A DNA stretch of 64,000 bases from Eledone cirrhosa (Eukaryota; Mollusca; Cephalopoda; Octopoda; Eledonidae). The translations under genes were made by a program, and so were the position numbers. The stretch lies in NCBI GenBank assembly GCA_964016885.1, contig OZ024744.1, forward strand, positions 116,625,302-116,689,301, read 5' to 3'. Position 1 is the stretch's first letter. Each line of letters opens with the position of its first letter. Positions 31,320-45,935 of the stretch are shown here, in pieces. The notes under the pieces were generated by a model. It had not been told where the DNA came from. It made no database searches and saw only the letters and a list, made by a program, of their open reading frames with translations.

Positions 31320-34220
31320 TGAGATAATGACAATGTGAGATAATGACAATGTGAGATAATGACCAATGTGAGATAATGACCAATGTGAGATAATGAGAAC
31401 GTGTGATAATGACTCACGTGAGATAATGACAATGGGAGATAATGACAATGTGAGATAATGACCAATGTGAGATAATGACAATGTGAGATAATGAGAACGT
31501 GTGATAATGACTCACGTGAGATAATGACAATGGGAGATAATGACAATGGGAGATAATGACCAATGTGAGATAATGACCAATGTGAGATAATGACAATGTG
31601 AGATAATGACAATGTGAGATAATGACCAATGTGAGATAATGACAATGTGAGATAATGACAATGGGAGATAATGACCAATGTGAGATAATGACAATGTGAG
31701 ATAATGACCAACGTGAGATAATGACAATGGGAGATAATGACAATGTGAGATAATGAGCAATGTGAGATAATGACCAATGTGAGATAATGACAATGTGAGA
31801 TAATGACAATGTGAGATAATGACCAACGTGAGATAATGACAATGTGAGATAATGACAATGTGAGATAATGACAATGTGAGATAATGACCAAGTGAGATAA
31901 TGACAATGTGAGATAATGACAATGTGAGATAATGCCCAATTTGAGATAATGACCAATGGGAGATAATGACAATGTGAGATAATGACCAATGTGAGATAAT
32001 GACAATGTGAGATAATGACCAATGTGAGATAATGACCAATGGGAGATAATGACAATGTGAGATAATGACCAATGTGAGATAATGACAATGTGAGATAATG
32101 ACAATGTGAGATAATGACCAATGTGAGATAATGACCAATGTGAGATAATGACCAATGTGAGATAATGACAATGTGAGATAATGACCAATGTGAGATAATG
32201 ACAATGTGAGATAATGACCAATGTGAGATAATGACAATGTGAGATAATGACCAATGTGAGATATTGACCAATGTGAGATAATGACCAATGTGAGATAATG
32301 ACTCATGTGAGATAATGACCAATGTGAGATAATGACCAATGTAAGATAATGACAATGTGAGATAATGACAATGCGAGATAATGACAATGTGACATAATGA
32401 CAATGTGAGATAATGACCAATTTGAGATAATGACCAATTTGAGATAATGACCAATGTGAGATAATGACAATGTGAGATAATGACAATGTGAGATAATGAC
32501 AATGTGAGATAATGACCAATGTGAGATAATGACAATGTGAGATAATGACAATGTGAGATAACGACCAATGTGAGATAATGACAATGTGAGATAATGACAA
32601 TGTGAGATAATGACAATGTGAGATAATGACCAATGTGAGATAATGACAATGTGAGATAATGACAATGTGAGATAATGACAATGTGAGATAATGACCAATG
32701 TGAGATAATGACAATGTGAGATAATGACAATGTGAGATAATGACCAATGTGAGATAATGATAATGTGAGATAATGACAACGTGAGATAATGACAATGTGA
32801 GATAATGACCAATGTGAGATAATGACAATGTGAGATAATGACCAATGTGAGATAATGACCAATGTGAGATAATGACAATGTGAGATAATGACCAATGTGA
32901 GATAATGACAACGTGATATAATGACAATGTGAGATAATGACAATGTGAGATAATGACAATGTGAGATAATGACCAATGTGAGATAATGACAAAGTGAGAT
33001 AATGACAATGTGAGATAATGACAATGTGAGATAATGACAATGTGAGATAACGAAAATGTGAGATAATGACAATGTGAGATAATGACAATGTGAGATAATG
33101 ACCAATGTGAGATAATGACAAAGTGAGATAATGACAAGGTGAGATAATGACCAATGTGAGATAATGACAATGTGAGATAATGACCAATGTGAGATAATGA
33201 CAAAGTGAGATAATGACAATGTGAGATAATGACAATGGAAGATAATGACAATGTGAGATAATGACCAATGTGAGATAATGACAATGTGAGATAATGACCA
33301 ATGTGAGGTAATGACAATGTGAGATAATGACCAATGTGAGATAATGACAACGTGAGATAATGACAATGTGAGATACTGACCAATGTGAGATAATGACCAA
33401 TGTGAGATAATGACAATGTGAGATAATGACAATGTGAGATAATGACCAATGTGAGATAATGACAATGTGAGATAATGACCAATGTGAGGTAATGACAATG
33501 TGAGATAATGACCAATGTGAGATAATGACAATGTGAGATAATGACAATGTGAGATAATGACCAATGTGAGATAATGACAATGTGAGATAATGACAATGTG
33601 AGATAATGACCAATGTGAGATAATGACCAATGTGAGATAATGAGAACGTGTGATAATGACTCACGTGAGATAATGACAATGGGAGATAATGACAATGTGA
33701 GATAATGACCAATGTGAGATAATGACAATGTGAGATAATGAGAACGTGTGATAATGACTCACGTGAGATAATGACAATGGGAGATAATGACAATGGGAGA
33801 TAATGACCAATGTGAGATAATGACCAATGTGAGATAATGACAATGTGAGATAATGACAATGTGAGATAATGACCAATGTGAGATAATGACAATGTGAGAT
33901 AATGACAATGTGAGATAATGACCAATGTGAGATAATGACCAATGTGAGATAATGAGAACGTGTGATAATGACTCACGTGAGATAATGACAATGGGAGATA
34001 ATGACCAATGTGAGATAATGACAATGTGAGATAATGACCAATGTGAGATAATGACCAACGTGAGATAATGACAATGGGAGATAATGACAATGTGAGATAA
34101 TGACCAATGTGAGATAATGAGAACGTGTGATAATGACTCACGTGAGATAATGACAATGTGAGATAATGACAATGTGAGATAATGACAATGTGAGATAATG
34201 ACAATGTGAGATAATGACCA
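31320..34220 (+). repeat. 2.9-kb duplicated segment, upstream copy
   Basis: Landmarks recur exactly 4005 bp downstream: markers 31395/35400, 31493/35498, 33642/37647, 33740/37745, 33954/37959 and 34119/38124. The copies are not adjacent; about 1.1 kb of related satellite lies between them and overlaps the 1,150-bp duplication. A characteristic pair is acgaaaatgtg (near 33051) and the gatactgacc unit (near 33373). Confidence 0.88.
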
Positions 34221-34510
34221 ATGTGAGATAATGACCAATGTGAGATAATGAGAACGTGTGATAATGACTCACGTGAGATAATGACAATGGGAGATAATGA
34301 CAATGTGAGATAATGACCAATGTGAGATAATGACAATGTGAGATAATGAGAATGTGTGATAATGACTCACGTTAGATAATGACAATGGGAGATAATGACA
34401 ATGGGAGATAATGACCAATGTGAGATAATGACCAATGTGAGATAATGACAATGTGAGATAATGACAATGTGAGATAATGACCAATGTGAGATAATGACAA
34501 TGTGAGATAA
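33361..34510 (+). repeat. 1,150-bp tandem duplication, copy 1
   Basis: The copy starts at the gatactgacc unit and contains CACGTG markers at 33642, 33740, 33954, 34119 and 34250, plus a decayed one at 34348 (gagaatgtg with cacgttag). All recur 1150 bp later. The decayed marker is intact in the partner at 35498, so the change at 34348 occurred in one copy only. Confidence 0.9.
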
Positions 34511-35660
34511 TGACAATGTGAGATACTGACCAATGTGAGATAATGACCAATGTGAGATAATGACAATGTGAGATAATGACAATGTGAGATAATGACCAAT
34601 GTGAGATAATGACAATGTGAGATAATGACCAATGTGAGGTAATGACAATGTGAGATAATGACCAATGTGAGATAATGACAATGTGAGATAATGACAATGT
34701 GAGATAATGACCAATGTGAGATAATGACAATGTGAGATAATGACAATGTGAGATAATGACCAATGTGAGATAATGACCAATGTGAGATAATGAGAACGTG
34801 TGATAATGACTCACGTGAGATAATGACAATGGGAGATAATGACAATGTGAGATAATGACCAATGTGAGATAATGACAATGTGAGATAATGAGAACGTGTG
34901 ATAATGACTCACGTGAGATAATGACAATGGGAGATAATGACAATGGGAGATAATGACCAATGTGAGATAATGACCAATGTGAGATAATGACAATGTGAGA
35001 TAATGACAATGTGAGATAATGACCAATGTGAGATAATGACAATGTGAGATAATGACAATGTGAGATAATGACCAATGTGAGATAATGACCAATGTGAGAT
35101 AATGAGAACGTGTGATAATGACTCACGTGAGATAATGACAATGGGAGATAATGACCAATGTGAGATAATGACAATGTGAGATAATGACCAATGTGAGATA
35201 ATGACCAACGTGAGATAATGACAATGGGAGATAATGACAATGTGAGATAATGACCAATGTGAGATAATGAGAACGTGTGATAATGACTCACGTGAGATAA
35301 TGACAATGTGAGATAATGACAATGTGAGATAATGACAATGTGAGATAATGACAATGTGAGATAATGACCAATGTGAGATAATGACCAATGTGAGATAATG
35401 AGAACGTGTGATAATGACTCACGTGAGATAATGACAATGGGAGATAATGACAATGTGAGATAATGACCAATGTGAGATAATGACAATGTGAGATAATGAG
35501 AACGTGTGATAATGACTCACGTGAGATAATGACAATGGGAGATAATGACAATGGGAGATAATGACCAATGTGAGATAATGACCAATGTGAGATAATGACA
35601 ATGTGAGATAATGACAATGTGAGATAATGACCAATGTGAGATAATGACAATGTGAGATAA
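34511..35660 (+). repeat. 1,150-bp tandem duplication, copy 2
   Basis: Markers at 34792, 34890, 35104, 35269, 35400 and 35498 repeat the pattern of copy 1 at offset 1150. Alignment ends near 35661, where this copy reads caatgggagataatgacc instead of the gatactgacc unit. Confidence 0.9.
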
Positions 35661-38225
35661 TGACAATGGGAGATAATGACCAATGTGAGATAATGACAAT
35701 GTGAGATAATGACCAACGTGAGATAATGACAATGGGAGATAATGACAATGTGAGATAATGAGCAATGTGAGATAATGACCAATGTGAGATAATGACAATG
35801 TGAGATAATGACAATGTGAGATAATGACCAATGTGAGATAATGACAATGTGAGATAATGACAATGTGAGATAATGACAATGTGAGATAATGACCAAGTGA
35901 GATAATGACAATGTGAGATAATGACAATGTGAGATAATGCCCAATTTGAGATAATGACCAATGGGAGATAATGACAATGTGAGATAATGACCAATGTGAG
36001 ATAATGACAATGTGAGATAATGACCAATGTGAGATAATGACCAATGGGAGATAATGACAATGTGAGATAATGACCAATGTGAGATAATGACAATGTGAGA
36101 TAATGACAATGTGAGATAATGACCAATGTGAGATAATGACCAATGTGAGATAATGACCAATGTGAGATAATGACAATGTGAGATAATGACCAATGTGAGA
36201 TAATGACAATGTGAGATAATGACCAATGTGAGATAATGACAATGTGAGATAATGACCAATGTGAGATATTGACCAATGTGAGATAATGACCAATGTGAGA
36301 TAATGACTCATGTGAGATAATGACCAATGTGAGATAATGACCAATGTAAGATAATGACAATGTGAGATAATGACAATGCGAGATAATGACAATGTGACAT
36401 AATGACAATGTGAGATAATGACCAATTTGAGATAATGACCAATTTGAGATAATGACCAATGTGAGATAATGACAATGTGAGATAATGACAATGTGAGATA
36501 ATGACAATGTGAGATAATGACCAATGTGAGATAATGACAATGTGAGATAATGACAATGTGAGATAACGACCAATGTGAGATAATGACAATGTGAGATAAT
36601 GACAATGTGAGATAATGACAATGTGAGATAATGACCAATGTGAGATAATGACAATGTGAGATAATGACAATGTGAGATAATGACAATGTGAGATAATGAC
36701 CAATGTGAGATAATGACAATGTGAGATAATGACAATGTGAGATAATGACCAATGTGAGATAATGATAATGTGAGATAATGACAACGTGAGATAATGACAA
36801 TGTGAGATAATGACCAATGTGAGATAATGACAATGTGAGATAATGACCAATGTGAGATAATGACCAATGTGAGATAATGACAATGTGAGATAATGACCAA
36901 TGTGAGATAATGACAACGTGATATAATGACAATGTGAGATAATGACAATGTGAGATAATGACAATGTGAGATAATGACCAATGTGAGATAATGACAAAGT
37001 GAGATAATGACAATGTGAGATAATGACAATGTGAGATAATGACAATGTGAGATAACGAAAATGTGAGATAATGACAATGTGAGATAATGACAATGTGAGA
37101 TAATGACCAATGTGAGATAATGACAAAGTGAGATAATGACAAGGTGAGATAATGACCAATGTGAGATAATGACAATGTGAGATAATGACCAATGTGAGAT
37201 AATGACAAAGTGAGATAATGACAATGTGAGATAATGACAATGGAAGATAATGACAATGTGAGATAATGACCAATGTGAGATAATGACAATGTGAGATAAT
37301 GACCAATGTGAGGTAATGACAATGTGAGATAATGACCAATGTGAGATAATGACAACGTGAGATAATGACAATGTGAGATACTGACCAATGTGAGATAATG
37401 ACCAATGTGAGATAATGACAATGTGAGATAATGACAATGTGAGATAATGACCAATGTGAGATAATGACAATGTGAGATAATGACCAATGTGAGGTAATGA
37501 CAATGTGAGATAATGACCAATGTGAGATAATGACAATGTGAGATAATGACAATGTGAGATAATGACCAATGTGAGATAATGACAATGTGAGATAATGACA
37601 ATGTGAGATAATGACCAATGTGAGATAATGACCAATGTGAGATAATGAGAACGTGTGATAATGACTCACGCGAGATAATGACAATGGGAGATAATGACAA
37701 TGTGAGATAATGACCAATGTGAGATAATGACAATGTGAGATAATGAGAACGTGTGATAATGACTCACGTGAGATAATGACAATGGGAGATAATGACAATG
37801 GAAGATAATGACCAATGTGAGATAATGACCAATGTGAGATAATGACAATGTGAGATAATGACAATGTGAGATAATGACCAATGTGAGATAATGACAATGT
37901 GAGATAATGACAATGTGAGATAATGACCAATGTGAGATAATGACCAATGTGAGATAATGAGAACGTGTGATAATGACTCACGTGAGATAATGACAATGGG
38001 AGATAATGACCAATGTGAGATAATGACAATGTGAGATAATGACCAATGTGAGATAATGACCAACGTGAGATAATGACAATGGGAGATAATGACAATGTGA
38101 GATAATGACCAATGTGAGATAATGAGAACGTGTGATAATGACTCACGTGAGATAATGACAATGTGAGATAATGACAATGTGAGATAATGACAATGTGAGA
38201 TAATGACAATGTGAGATAATGACCA
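35325..38225 (+). repeat. 2.9-kb duplicated segment, downstream copy
   Basis: Partner of 31320-34220 at offset 4005. The marker at 37647 has lost its CACGTG (it reads cacgcgag), while its partner at 33642 is intact. Matching stops near 38225, where this copy switches to gaccaacgtg. Confidence 0.87.
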
Positions 38226-40903
38226 ACGTGAGATAATGACAATGGGAGATAATGACAATGTGAGATAATGACCAATGTGAGATAATGACAATGTGAGATA
38301 ATGACCAATGTGAGGTAATGACAATGTGAGATAATGACCAATGTGAGATAATGACAACGTGAGATAATGACAATGTGAGATAATGACCAATGTGAGATAA
38401 TGACCAATGTGAGATAATGACAATGTGAGATAATGACAATGTGAGATAATGACCAATGTGAGATAATGACAATGTGAGATAATGACCAATGTGAGGTAAT
38501 GACAATGTGAGATAATGAGCAATGTGAGATAATGACAATGTGAGATAATGACAATGTGAGATAATGACAATGTGAGATAATGACAATGTGAGATAATGAC
38601 AATGTGAGATAATGACCAATGTGAGATAATGACAATATGAGATAACGACAATGTGAGATAACGACCAATGTGAGATAATGACAATGTGAGATAATGACAA
38701 TGTGAGATAATGACAATGTGAGATAATGACCAATGTGAGATAATGACAATGTGAGATAATGACAATGTGAGATAATGACAATGTGAGATAATGACAATGT
38801 GAGATAATGACCAATGTGAGATAATGACAATGTGAGATAATGACAATGTGAGATAATGACCAATATGAGATAATGACAATGTGAGATAATGACAACGTGA
38901 GATAATGACAATGTGAGATAATGACCAATGTGAGATAATGACAATGTGAGATAATGACCAATGTGAGATAATGACAACGTGAGATAATGACAATGTGAGA
39001 TAATGACAATGTGAGATAATGACAATGTGAGATAATGACCAATGTGAGATAATGACAAAGTGAGATAATGACAATGTGAGATAATGACAATGTGAGATAA
39101 TGACAATGTGAGATAATGAAAATGTGAGATAATGACAATGTGAGATAATGACAATGTGAGATAATGACCAATGTGAGATAATGACCAATGGGAGATAATG
39201 ACAATGTGAGATAATGACCAATGTGAGATAATGACAATGTGAGATAATGACAATGTGAGATAATGACCAATGTGAGATAATGACCAATGTGAGATAATGA
39301 CCAATGTGAGATAATGACAATGTGAGATAATGACCAATGTGAGATAATGACAATGTGAGATAATGACCAATGTGAGATAATGACAATGTGAGATAATGAC
39401 CAATGTGAGATATTGACCAATGTGAGATAATGACCAATGTGAGATAATGACTCATGTGAGATAATGACCAATGTGAGATAATGACCAATGTAAGATAATG
39501 ACAATGTGAGATAATGACAATGCGAGATAATGACAATGTGACATAATGACAATGTGAGATAATGACCAATTTGAGATAATGACCAATTTGAGATAATGAC
39601 CAATGTGAGATAATGACAATGTGAGATAATGACAATGTGAGATAATGACAATGTGAGATAATGACCAATGTGAGATAATGACAATGTGAGATAATGACAA
39701 TGTGAGATAACGACCAATGTGAGATAATGACAATGTGAGATAATGACAATGTGAGATAATGACAATGTGAGATAATGACCAATGTGAGATAATGACAATG
39801 TGACATAATGACAATGTGAGATAATGACAATGTGAGATAATGACCAATGTGAGATAATGACAATGTGAGATAATGACAATGTGTGATAATGACCAATGTG
39901 AGATAATGATAATGTGAGATAATGACAACGTGAGATAATGACAATGTGAGATAATGACCAATGTGAGATAATGACAATGTGAGATAATGACCAATGTGAG
40001 ATAATGACCAATGTGAGATAATGACAATGTGAGATAATGACCAATGTGAGATAATGACAACGTGATATAATGACAATGTGAGATAATGACAATGTGAGAT
40101 AATGACAATGTGAGATAATGACCAATGTGAGATAATGACAAAGTGAGATAATGACAATGTGAGATAATGACAATGTGAGATAATGACAATGTGAGATAAC
40201 GAAAATGTGAGATAATGACAATGTGAGATAATGACAATGTGAGATAATGACCAATGTGAGATAATGACAAAGTGAGATAATGACAAGGTGAGATAATGAC
40301 CAATGTGAGATAATGACAATGTGAGATAATGACCAATGTGAGATAATGACAAAGTGAGATAATGACAATGTGAGATAATGACAACGTGAGATAATGACAA
40401 TGGAAGATAATGACAATGTGAGATAATGACCAATGTGAGATAATGACAATGTGAGATAATGACCAATGTGAGGTAATGACAATGTGAGATAATGACCAAT
40501 GTGAGATAATGACAACGTGAGATAATGACAATGTGAGATACTGACCAATGTGAGATAATGACCAATGTGAGATAATGACAATGTGAGATAATGACAATGT
40601 GAGATAATGACCAATGTGAGATAATGACAATGTGAGATAATGACCAATGTGAGGTAATGACAATGTGAGATAATGAGCAATGTGAGATAATGACAATGTG
40701 AGATAATGACAATGTGAGATAATGACAATGTGAGATAACGACAATGTGAGATAATGACAATGTGAGATAATGACCAATGTGAGATAATGACAATGTCAGA
40801 TAATGACAATGTGAGATAATGACCAATGTGAGATAATGACAATGTGAGATAATGACAATGTGAGATAATGACCAATGTGAGATAATGACCAATGTGAGAT
40901 AAT

Positions 40904-41029
40904 GAGAACGTGTGATAATGACTCACGTGAGATAATGACAATGGGAGATAATGACAATGTGAGATAATGACCAATGTGAGATAATGACAATGTGAGATAA
41001 TGAGAACGTGTGATAATGACTCACGTGAG
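40904..41029 (+). repeat. CACGTG marker doublet (98-bp spacing)
   Basis: Marker variants at 40904 and 41002 have the same spacing as 31395/31493, 33642/33740 and 35400/35498, which links this part to the 31-38 kb family. Confidence 0.88.
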
Positions 41030-43197
41030 ATAATGACAATGGGAGATAATGACAATGGGAGATAATGACCAATGTGAGATAATGACCAATGTGAGATAAT
41101 GACAATGTGAGATAATGACAATGTGAGATAATGACCAACGTGAGATAATGACAATGTGAGATAATGACAATGGGAGATAATGACCAATGTGAGATAATGA
41201 CAATGTGAGATAATGACCAACGTGAGATAATGACAATGGGAGATAATGACAATGTGAGATAATGAGCAATGTGAGATAATGACCAATGTGAGATAATGAC
41301 AATGTGAGATAATGACAATGTGAGATAATGACCAATGTGAGATAATGACAATGTGAGATAATGACAATGTGAGATAATGACAATGTGAGATAATGACCAA
41401 GTGAGATAATGACAATGTGAGATAATGACAATGTGAGATAATGCCCAATTTGAGATAATGACCAATGGGAGATAATGACAATGTGAGATAATGACCAATG
41501 GGAGATAATGACAATGTGAGATAATGACCAATGTGAGATAATGACAATGTGAGATAATGACAATGTGAGATAATGACCAATGTGAGATAATGACCAATGT
41601 GAGATAATGACCAATGTGAGATAATGACAATGTGAGATAATGACCAATGTGAGATAATGACAATGTGAGATAATGACCAATGTGAGATAATGACAATGTG
41701 AGATAATGACCAATGTGAGATATTGACCAATGTGAGATAATGACCAATGTGAGATAATGACTCATGTGAGATAATGACCAATGTGAGATAATGACCAATG
41801 TAAGATAATGACAATGTGAGATAATGACAATGCGAGATAATGACAACGTGACATAATGACAATGTGAGATAATGACCAATTTGAGATAATGACCAATTTG
41901 AGATAATGACCAATGTGAGATAATGACAATGTGAGATAATGACAATGTGAGATAATGACCAATGTGAGATAATGACAATGTGAGATAATGACAATGTGAG
42001 ATAACGACCAATGTGAGATAATGACAATGTGAGATAATGACAATGTGAGATAATGACAATGTGAGATAATGTCCAATGTGAGATAATGACAATGTGAGAT
42101 AATGACAATGTGAGATAATGACAATGTGAGATAATGACCAATGTGAGATAATGACAATGTGAGATAATGACAATGTGAGATAATGACCAATGTGAGATAA
42201 TGATAATGTGAGATAATGACAACGTGAGATAATGACAATGTGAGATAATGACCAATGTGAGATAATGACAATGTGAGATAATGACCAATGTGAGATAATG
42301 ACCAATGTGAGATAATGACAATGTGAGATAATGACCAATGTGAGATAATGACAACGTGATATAATGACAATGTGAGATAATGACAATGTGAGATAATGAC
42401 AATGTGAGATAATGACCAATGTGAGATAATGACAAAGTGAGATAATGACAATGTGAGATAATGACAATGTGAGATAATGACAATGTGAGATAACGAAAAT
42501 GTGAGATAATGACAATGTGAGATAATGACAATGTGAGATAATGACCAATGTGAGATAATGACAAAGTGAGATAATGACAAGGTGAGATAATGACCAATGT
42601 GAGATAATGACAATGTGAGATAATGACCAATGTGAGATAATGACAAAGTGAGATAATGACAATGTGAGATAATGACAACGTGAGATAATGACAATGGAAG
42701 ATAATGACAATGTGAGATAATGACCAATGTGAGATAATGACAATGTGAGATAATGACCAATGTGAGGTAATGACAATGTGAGATAATGACCAATGTGAGA
42801 TATTGACAACGTGAGATAATGACAATGTGAGATACTGACCAATGTGAGATAATGACCAATGTGAGATAATGACAATGTGAGATAATGACAATGTGAGATA
42901 ATGACCAATGTGAGATAATGACAATGTGAGATAATGACCAATGTGAGGTAATGACAATGTGAGATAATGAGCAATGTGAGATAATGACAATGTGAGATAA
43001 TGACAATGTGAGATAATGACAATGTGAGATAACGACAATGTGAGATAATGACAATGTGAGATAATGACCAATGTGAGATAATGACAATGTGAGATAATGA
43101 CAATGTGAGATAATGACCAATGTGAGATAATGACAATGTGAGATAATGACAATGTGAGATAATGACCAATGTGAGATAATGACCAATGTGAGATAAT

Positions 43198-43603
43198 GAG
43201 AACGTGTGATAATGACTCACGTGAGATAATGACAATGGGAGATAATGACAATGTGAGATAATGACCAATGTGAGATAATGACAATGTGAGATAATGAGAA
43301 CGTGTGATAATGACTCACGTGAGATAATGACAATGGGAGATAATGACAATGGGAGATAATGACCAATGTGAGATAATGACCAATGTGAGATAATGACAAT
43401 GTGAGATAATGAGAACGTGTGATAATGACTCACGTGAGATAATGACAATGGGAGATAATGACCAATGTGAGATAATGACAATGTGAGATAATGACCAATG
43501 TGAGATAATGACCAACGTGAGATAATGACAATGGGAGATAATGACAATGTGAGATAATGACCAATGTGAGATAATGAGAACGTGTGATAATGACTCACGT
43601 GAG
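43198..43603 (+). repeat. CACGTG marker cluster
   Basis: Markers at 43198, 43296, 43411 and 43576. The 98- and 165-bp gaps match the 33.6-34.2 kb cluster, while the middle gap is 115 bp instead of 214 bp. This is consistent with loss of 99 bp, about six monomers. Confidence 0.82.
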
Positions 43604-45143
43604 ATAATGACAATGTGAGATAATGACAATGTGAGATAATGACAATGTGAGATAATGACCAACGTGAGATAATGACAATGGGAGATAATGACAATGTGAG
43701 ATAATGACCAATGTGAGATAATGACAATGTGAGATAATGACCAATGTGAGGTAATGACAATGTGAGATAATGACCAATGTGAGATAATGACAACGTGAGA
43801 TAATGACAATGTGAGATAATGACCAATGTGAGATAATGACCAATGTGAGATAATGACAATGTGAGATAATGACAATGTGAGATAATGACCAATGTGAGAT
43901 AATGACAATGTGAGATAATGACCAATGTGAGGTAATGACAATGTGAGATAATGAGCAATGTGAGATAATGACAATGTGAGATAATGACAATGTGAGATAA
44001 TGACAATGTGAGATAATGACAATGTGAGATAATGACAATGTGAGATAATGACCAATGTGAGATAATGACAATGTGAGATAACGACAATGTGAGATAACGA
44101 CCAATGTGAGATAATGACAATGTGAGATAATGACAATGTGAGATAATGACAATGTGAGATAATGACCAATGTGAGATAATGACAATGTGAGATAATGACA
44201 ATGTGAGATAATGACAATGTGAGATAATGACAATGTGAGATAATGACCAATGTGAGATAATGACAATGTGAGATAATGACAATGTGAGATAATGACCAAT
44301 ATGAGATAATGACAATGTGAGATAATGACAACGTGAGATAATGACAATGTGAGATAATGACCAATGTGAGATAATGACAATGTGAGATAATGACCAATGT
44401 GAGATAATGACAACGTGAGATAATGACAATGTGAGATAATGACAATGTGAGATAATGACAATGTGAGATAATGACCAATGTGAGATAATGACAAAGTGAG
44501 ATAATGACAATGTGAGATAATGACAATGTGAGATAATGACAATGTGAGATAATGAAAATGTGAGATAATGACAATGTGAGATAATGACAATGTGAGATAA
44601 TGACCAATGTGAGATAATGACAAAGTGAGATAATGACAAGGTGAGATAATGACCAATGTGAGATAATGACAATGTGATATAATGACAATGTGAGATAATG
44701 ACCAACGTGAGATAATGACAATGGGAGATAATGACAATGTGAGATAATGACCAATGTGAGATAATGACAATGTGAGATAATGACCAATGTGAGGTAATGA
44801 CAATGTGAGATAATGACCAATGTGAGATAATGACAACGTGAGATAATGACAATGTGAGATAATGACCAATGTGAGATAATGACCAATGTGAGATAATGAC
44901 AATGTGAGATAATGACAATGTGAGATAATGACCAATGTGAGATAATGACAATGTGAGATAATGACCAATGTGAGGTAATGACAATGTGAGATAATGAGCA
45001 ATGTGAGATAATGACAATGTGAGATAATGACAATGTGAGATAATGACAATGTGAGATAATGACCAATGTGAGATAATGACAATGTGAGATAATGACAATG
45101 TGAGATAATGACCAATGTGAGATAATGACCAATGTGAGATAAT

Positions 45144-45369
45144 GAGAACGTGTGATAATGACTCACGTGAGATAATGACAATGGGAGATAATGACCAATG
45201 TGAGATAATGACCAATGTGAGATAATGACAATGTGAGATAATGACAATGTGAGATAATGACCAATGTGAGATAATGACAATGTGAGATAATGACAATGTG
45301 AGATAATGACCAATGTGAGATAATGACCAATGTGAGATAATGAGAACGTGTGATAATGACTCACGTGAG
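45144..45369 (+). repeat. CACGTG marker doublet (198-bp spacing)
   Basis: Markers at 45144 and 45342. The same pair recurs at 48748 and 48946, 3604 bp downstream, each about 0.5-0.8 kb before a SINE fragment. Confidence 0.87.
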
Positions 45370-45844
45370 ATAATGACAATGGGAGATAATGACCAATGTG
45401 AGATAATGACAATGTGAGATAATGACCAACGTGAGATAATGACAATGGGAGATAATGACAATGTGAGATAATGACCAATGTGAGATAATGACAACGTGAG
45501 ATAATGACAACGTGAGATAATGACCAATGTGAGATAATGACCAATGTGAGATAATGACAATGTGAGATAATGACAATGTGAGATAATGACCAATGTGAGG
45601 TAATGACAATGTGAGATAATGAGTAATGTGAGATAATGACAATGTGAGATAATGTCAATGTGAGATAATGACAATGTGAGATAATGACCAATGCGAGATA
45701 ATGACAATGTGAGATAATGACAATGTGAGATAATGACAATGTGAGATAATGACAATGTGAGATAATGACAATGTGAGATAATGACCAATGTGAGATAATG
45801 ACAAAGTGAGATAATGACAATGTGAGATAATGACAAAGGGAGAT

Positions 45845-45935
45845 AATTGTTTCTACTTTTGGCACAAGGCCAGCAATTATCCCAGTGTATTACTGGTACT
45901 TTATTTTATCGACCCCGTAAGGATGAAAGGCAAAG
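45845..45935 (-). mobile_element. Cephalopod-type tRNA-derived SINE, 3' fragment, copy 1
   Basis: The 91 bp are unlike the satellite. Read on the minus strand they run CTTTGCCTTTCATCC, then GGGGTCGATAAAATAAAG, then a small hairpin (CCAGT/ACTGG arms), then AATTGCTGGCCTTGTGCC, ending in AAAAGTAGAAACAATT. From memory this is the body and 3' end of the SINE common in octopus and squid DNA. Compared with that recalled consensus, the tRNA-like head with the pol III A and B boxes is absent, and roughly 30-40 bp between the AATTGCTGG part and the CCAGT hairpin are missing. There is no coding capacity and it cannot be autonomous. The left flank is gacaaagggagataattg; the right flank returns to satellite at ggcaaagtgagataatg. 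Target-site duplications cannot be judged inside a repeat. The family name was not checked by search. Confidence 0.8.

Larger units (their letters stand above)
38226..45844 (+). repeat. Derived satellite block with 98-bp marker doublets
   Basis: This satellite mixes pieces of the preceding HORs. The tgactcatg unit recurs at about 39450 and 41760 (offset 2310). Marker doublets at 40904/41002 and 43198/43296 recur at offset 2294 with the same 98-bp internal spacing, and extra markers sit at 43411 and 43576. From 45144 a doublet with 198-bp spacing resembles the trio family. The boundaries are set by neighbouring blocks, not by a clear junction. No gene is visible. Confidence 0.7.

Noticed and set aside
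45880..45895. Terminator-like hairpin CCAGT/ACTGG
   Set aside because: A 5-bp stem without a following T-run, inside a SINE body; no transcription unit ends there.
45845..45935. An active SINE or tRNA gene with a pol III promoter
   Set aside because: Only the body and 3' end are present. The tRNA-like head with A and B boxes is missing in all five copies, so neither a tRNA gene nor an autonomous promoter is supported.
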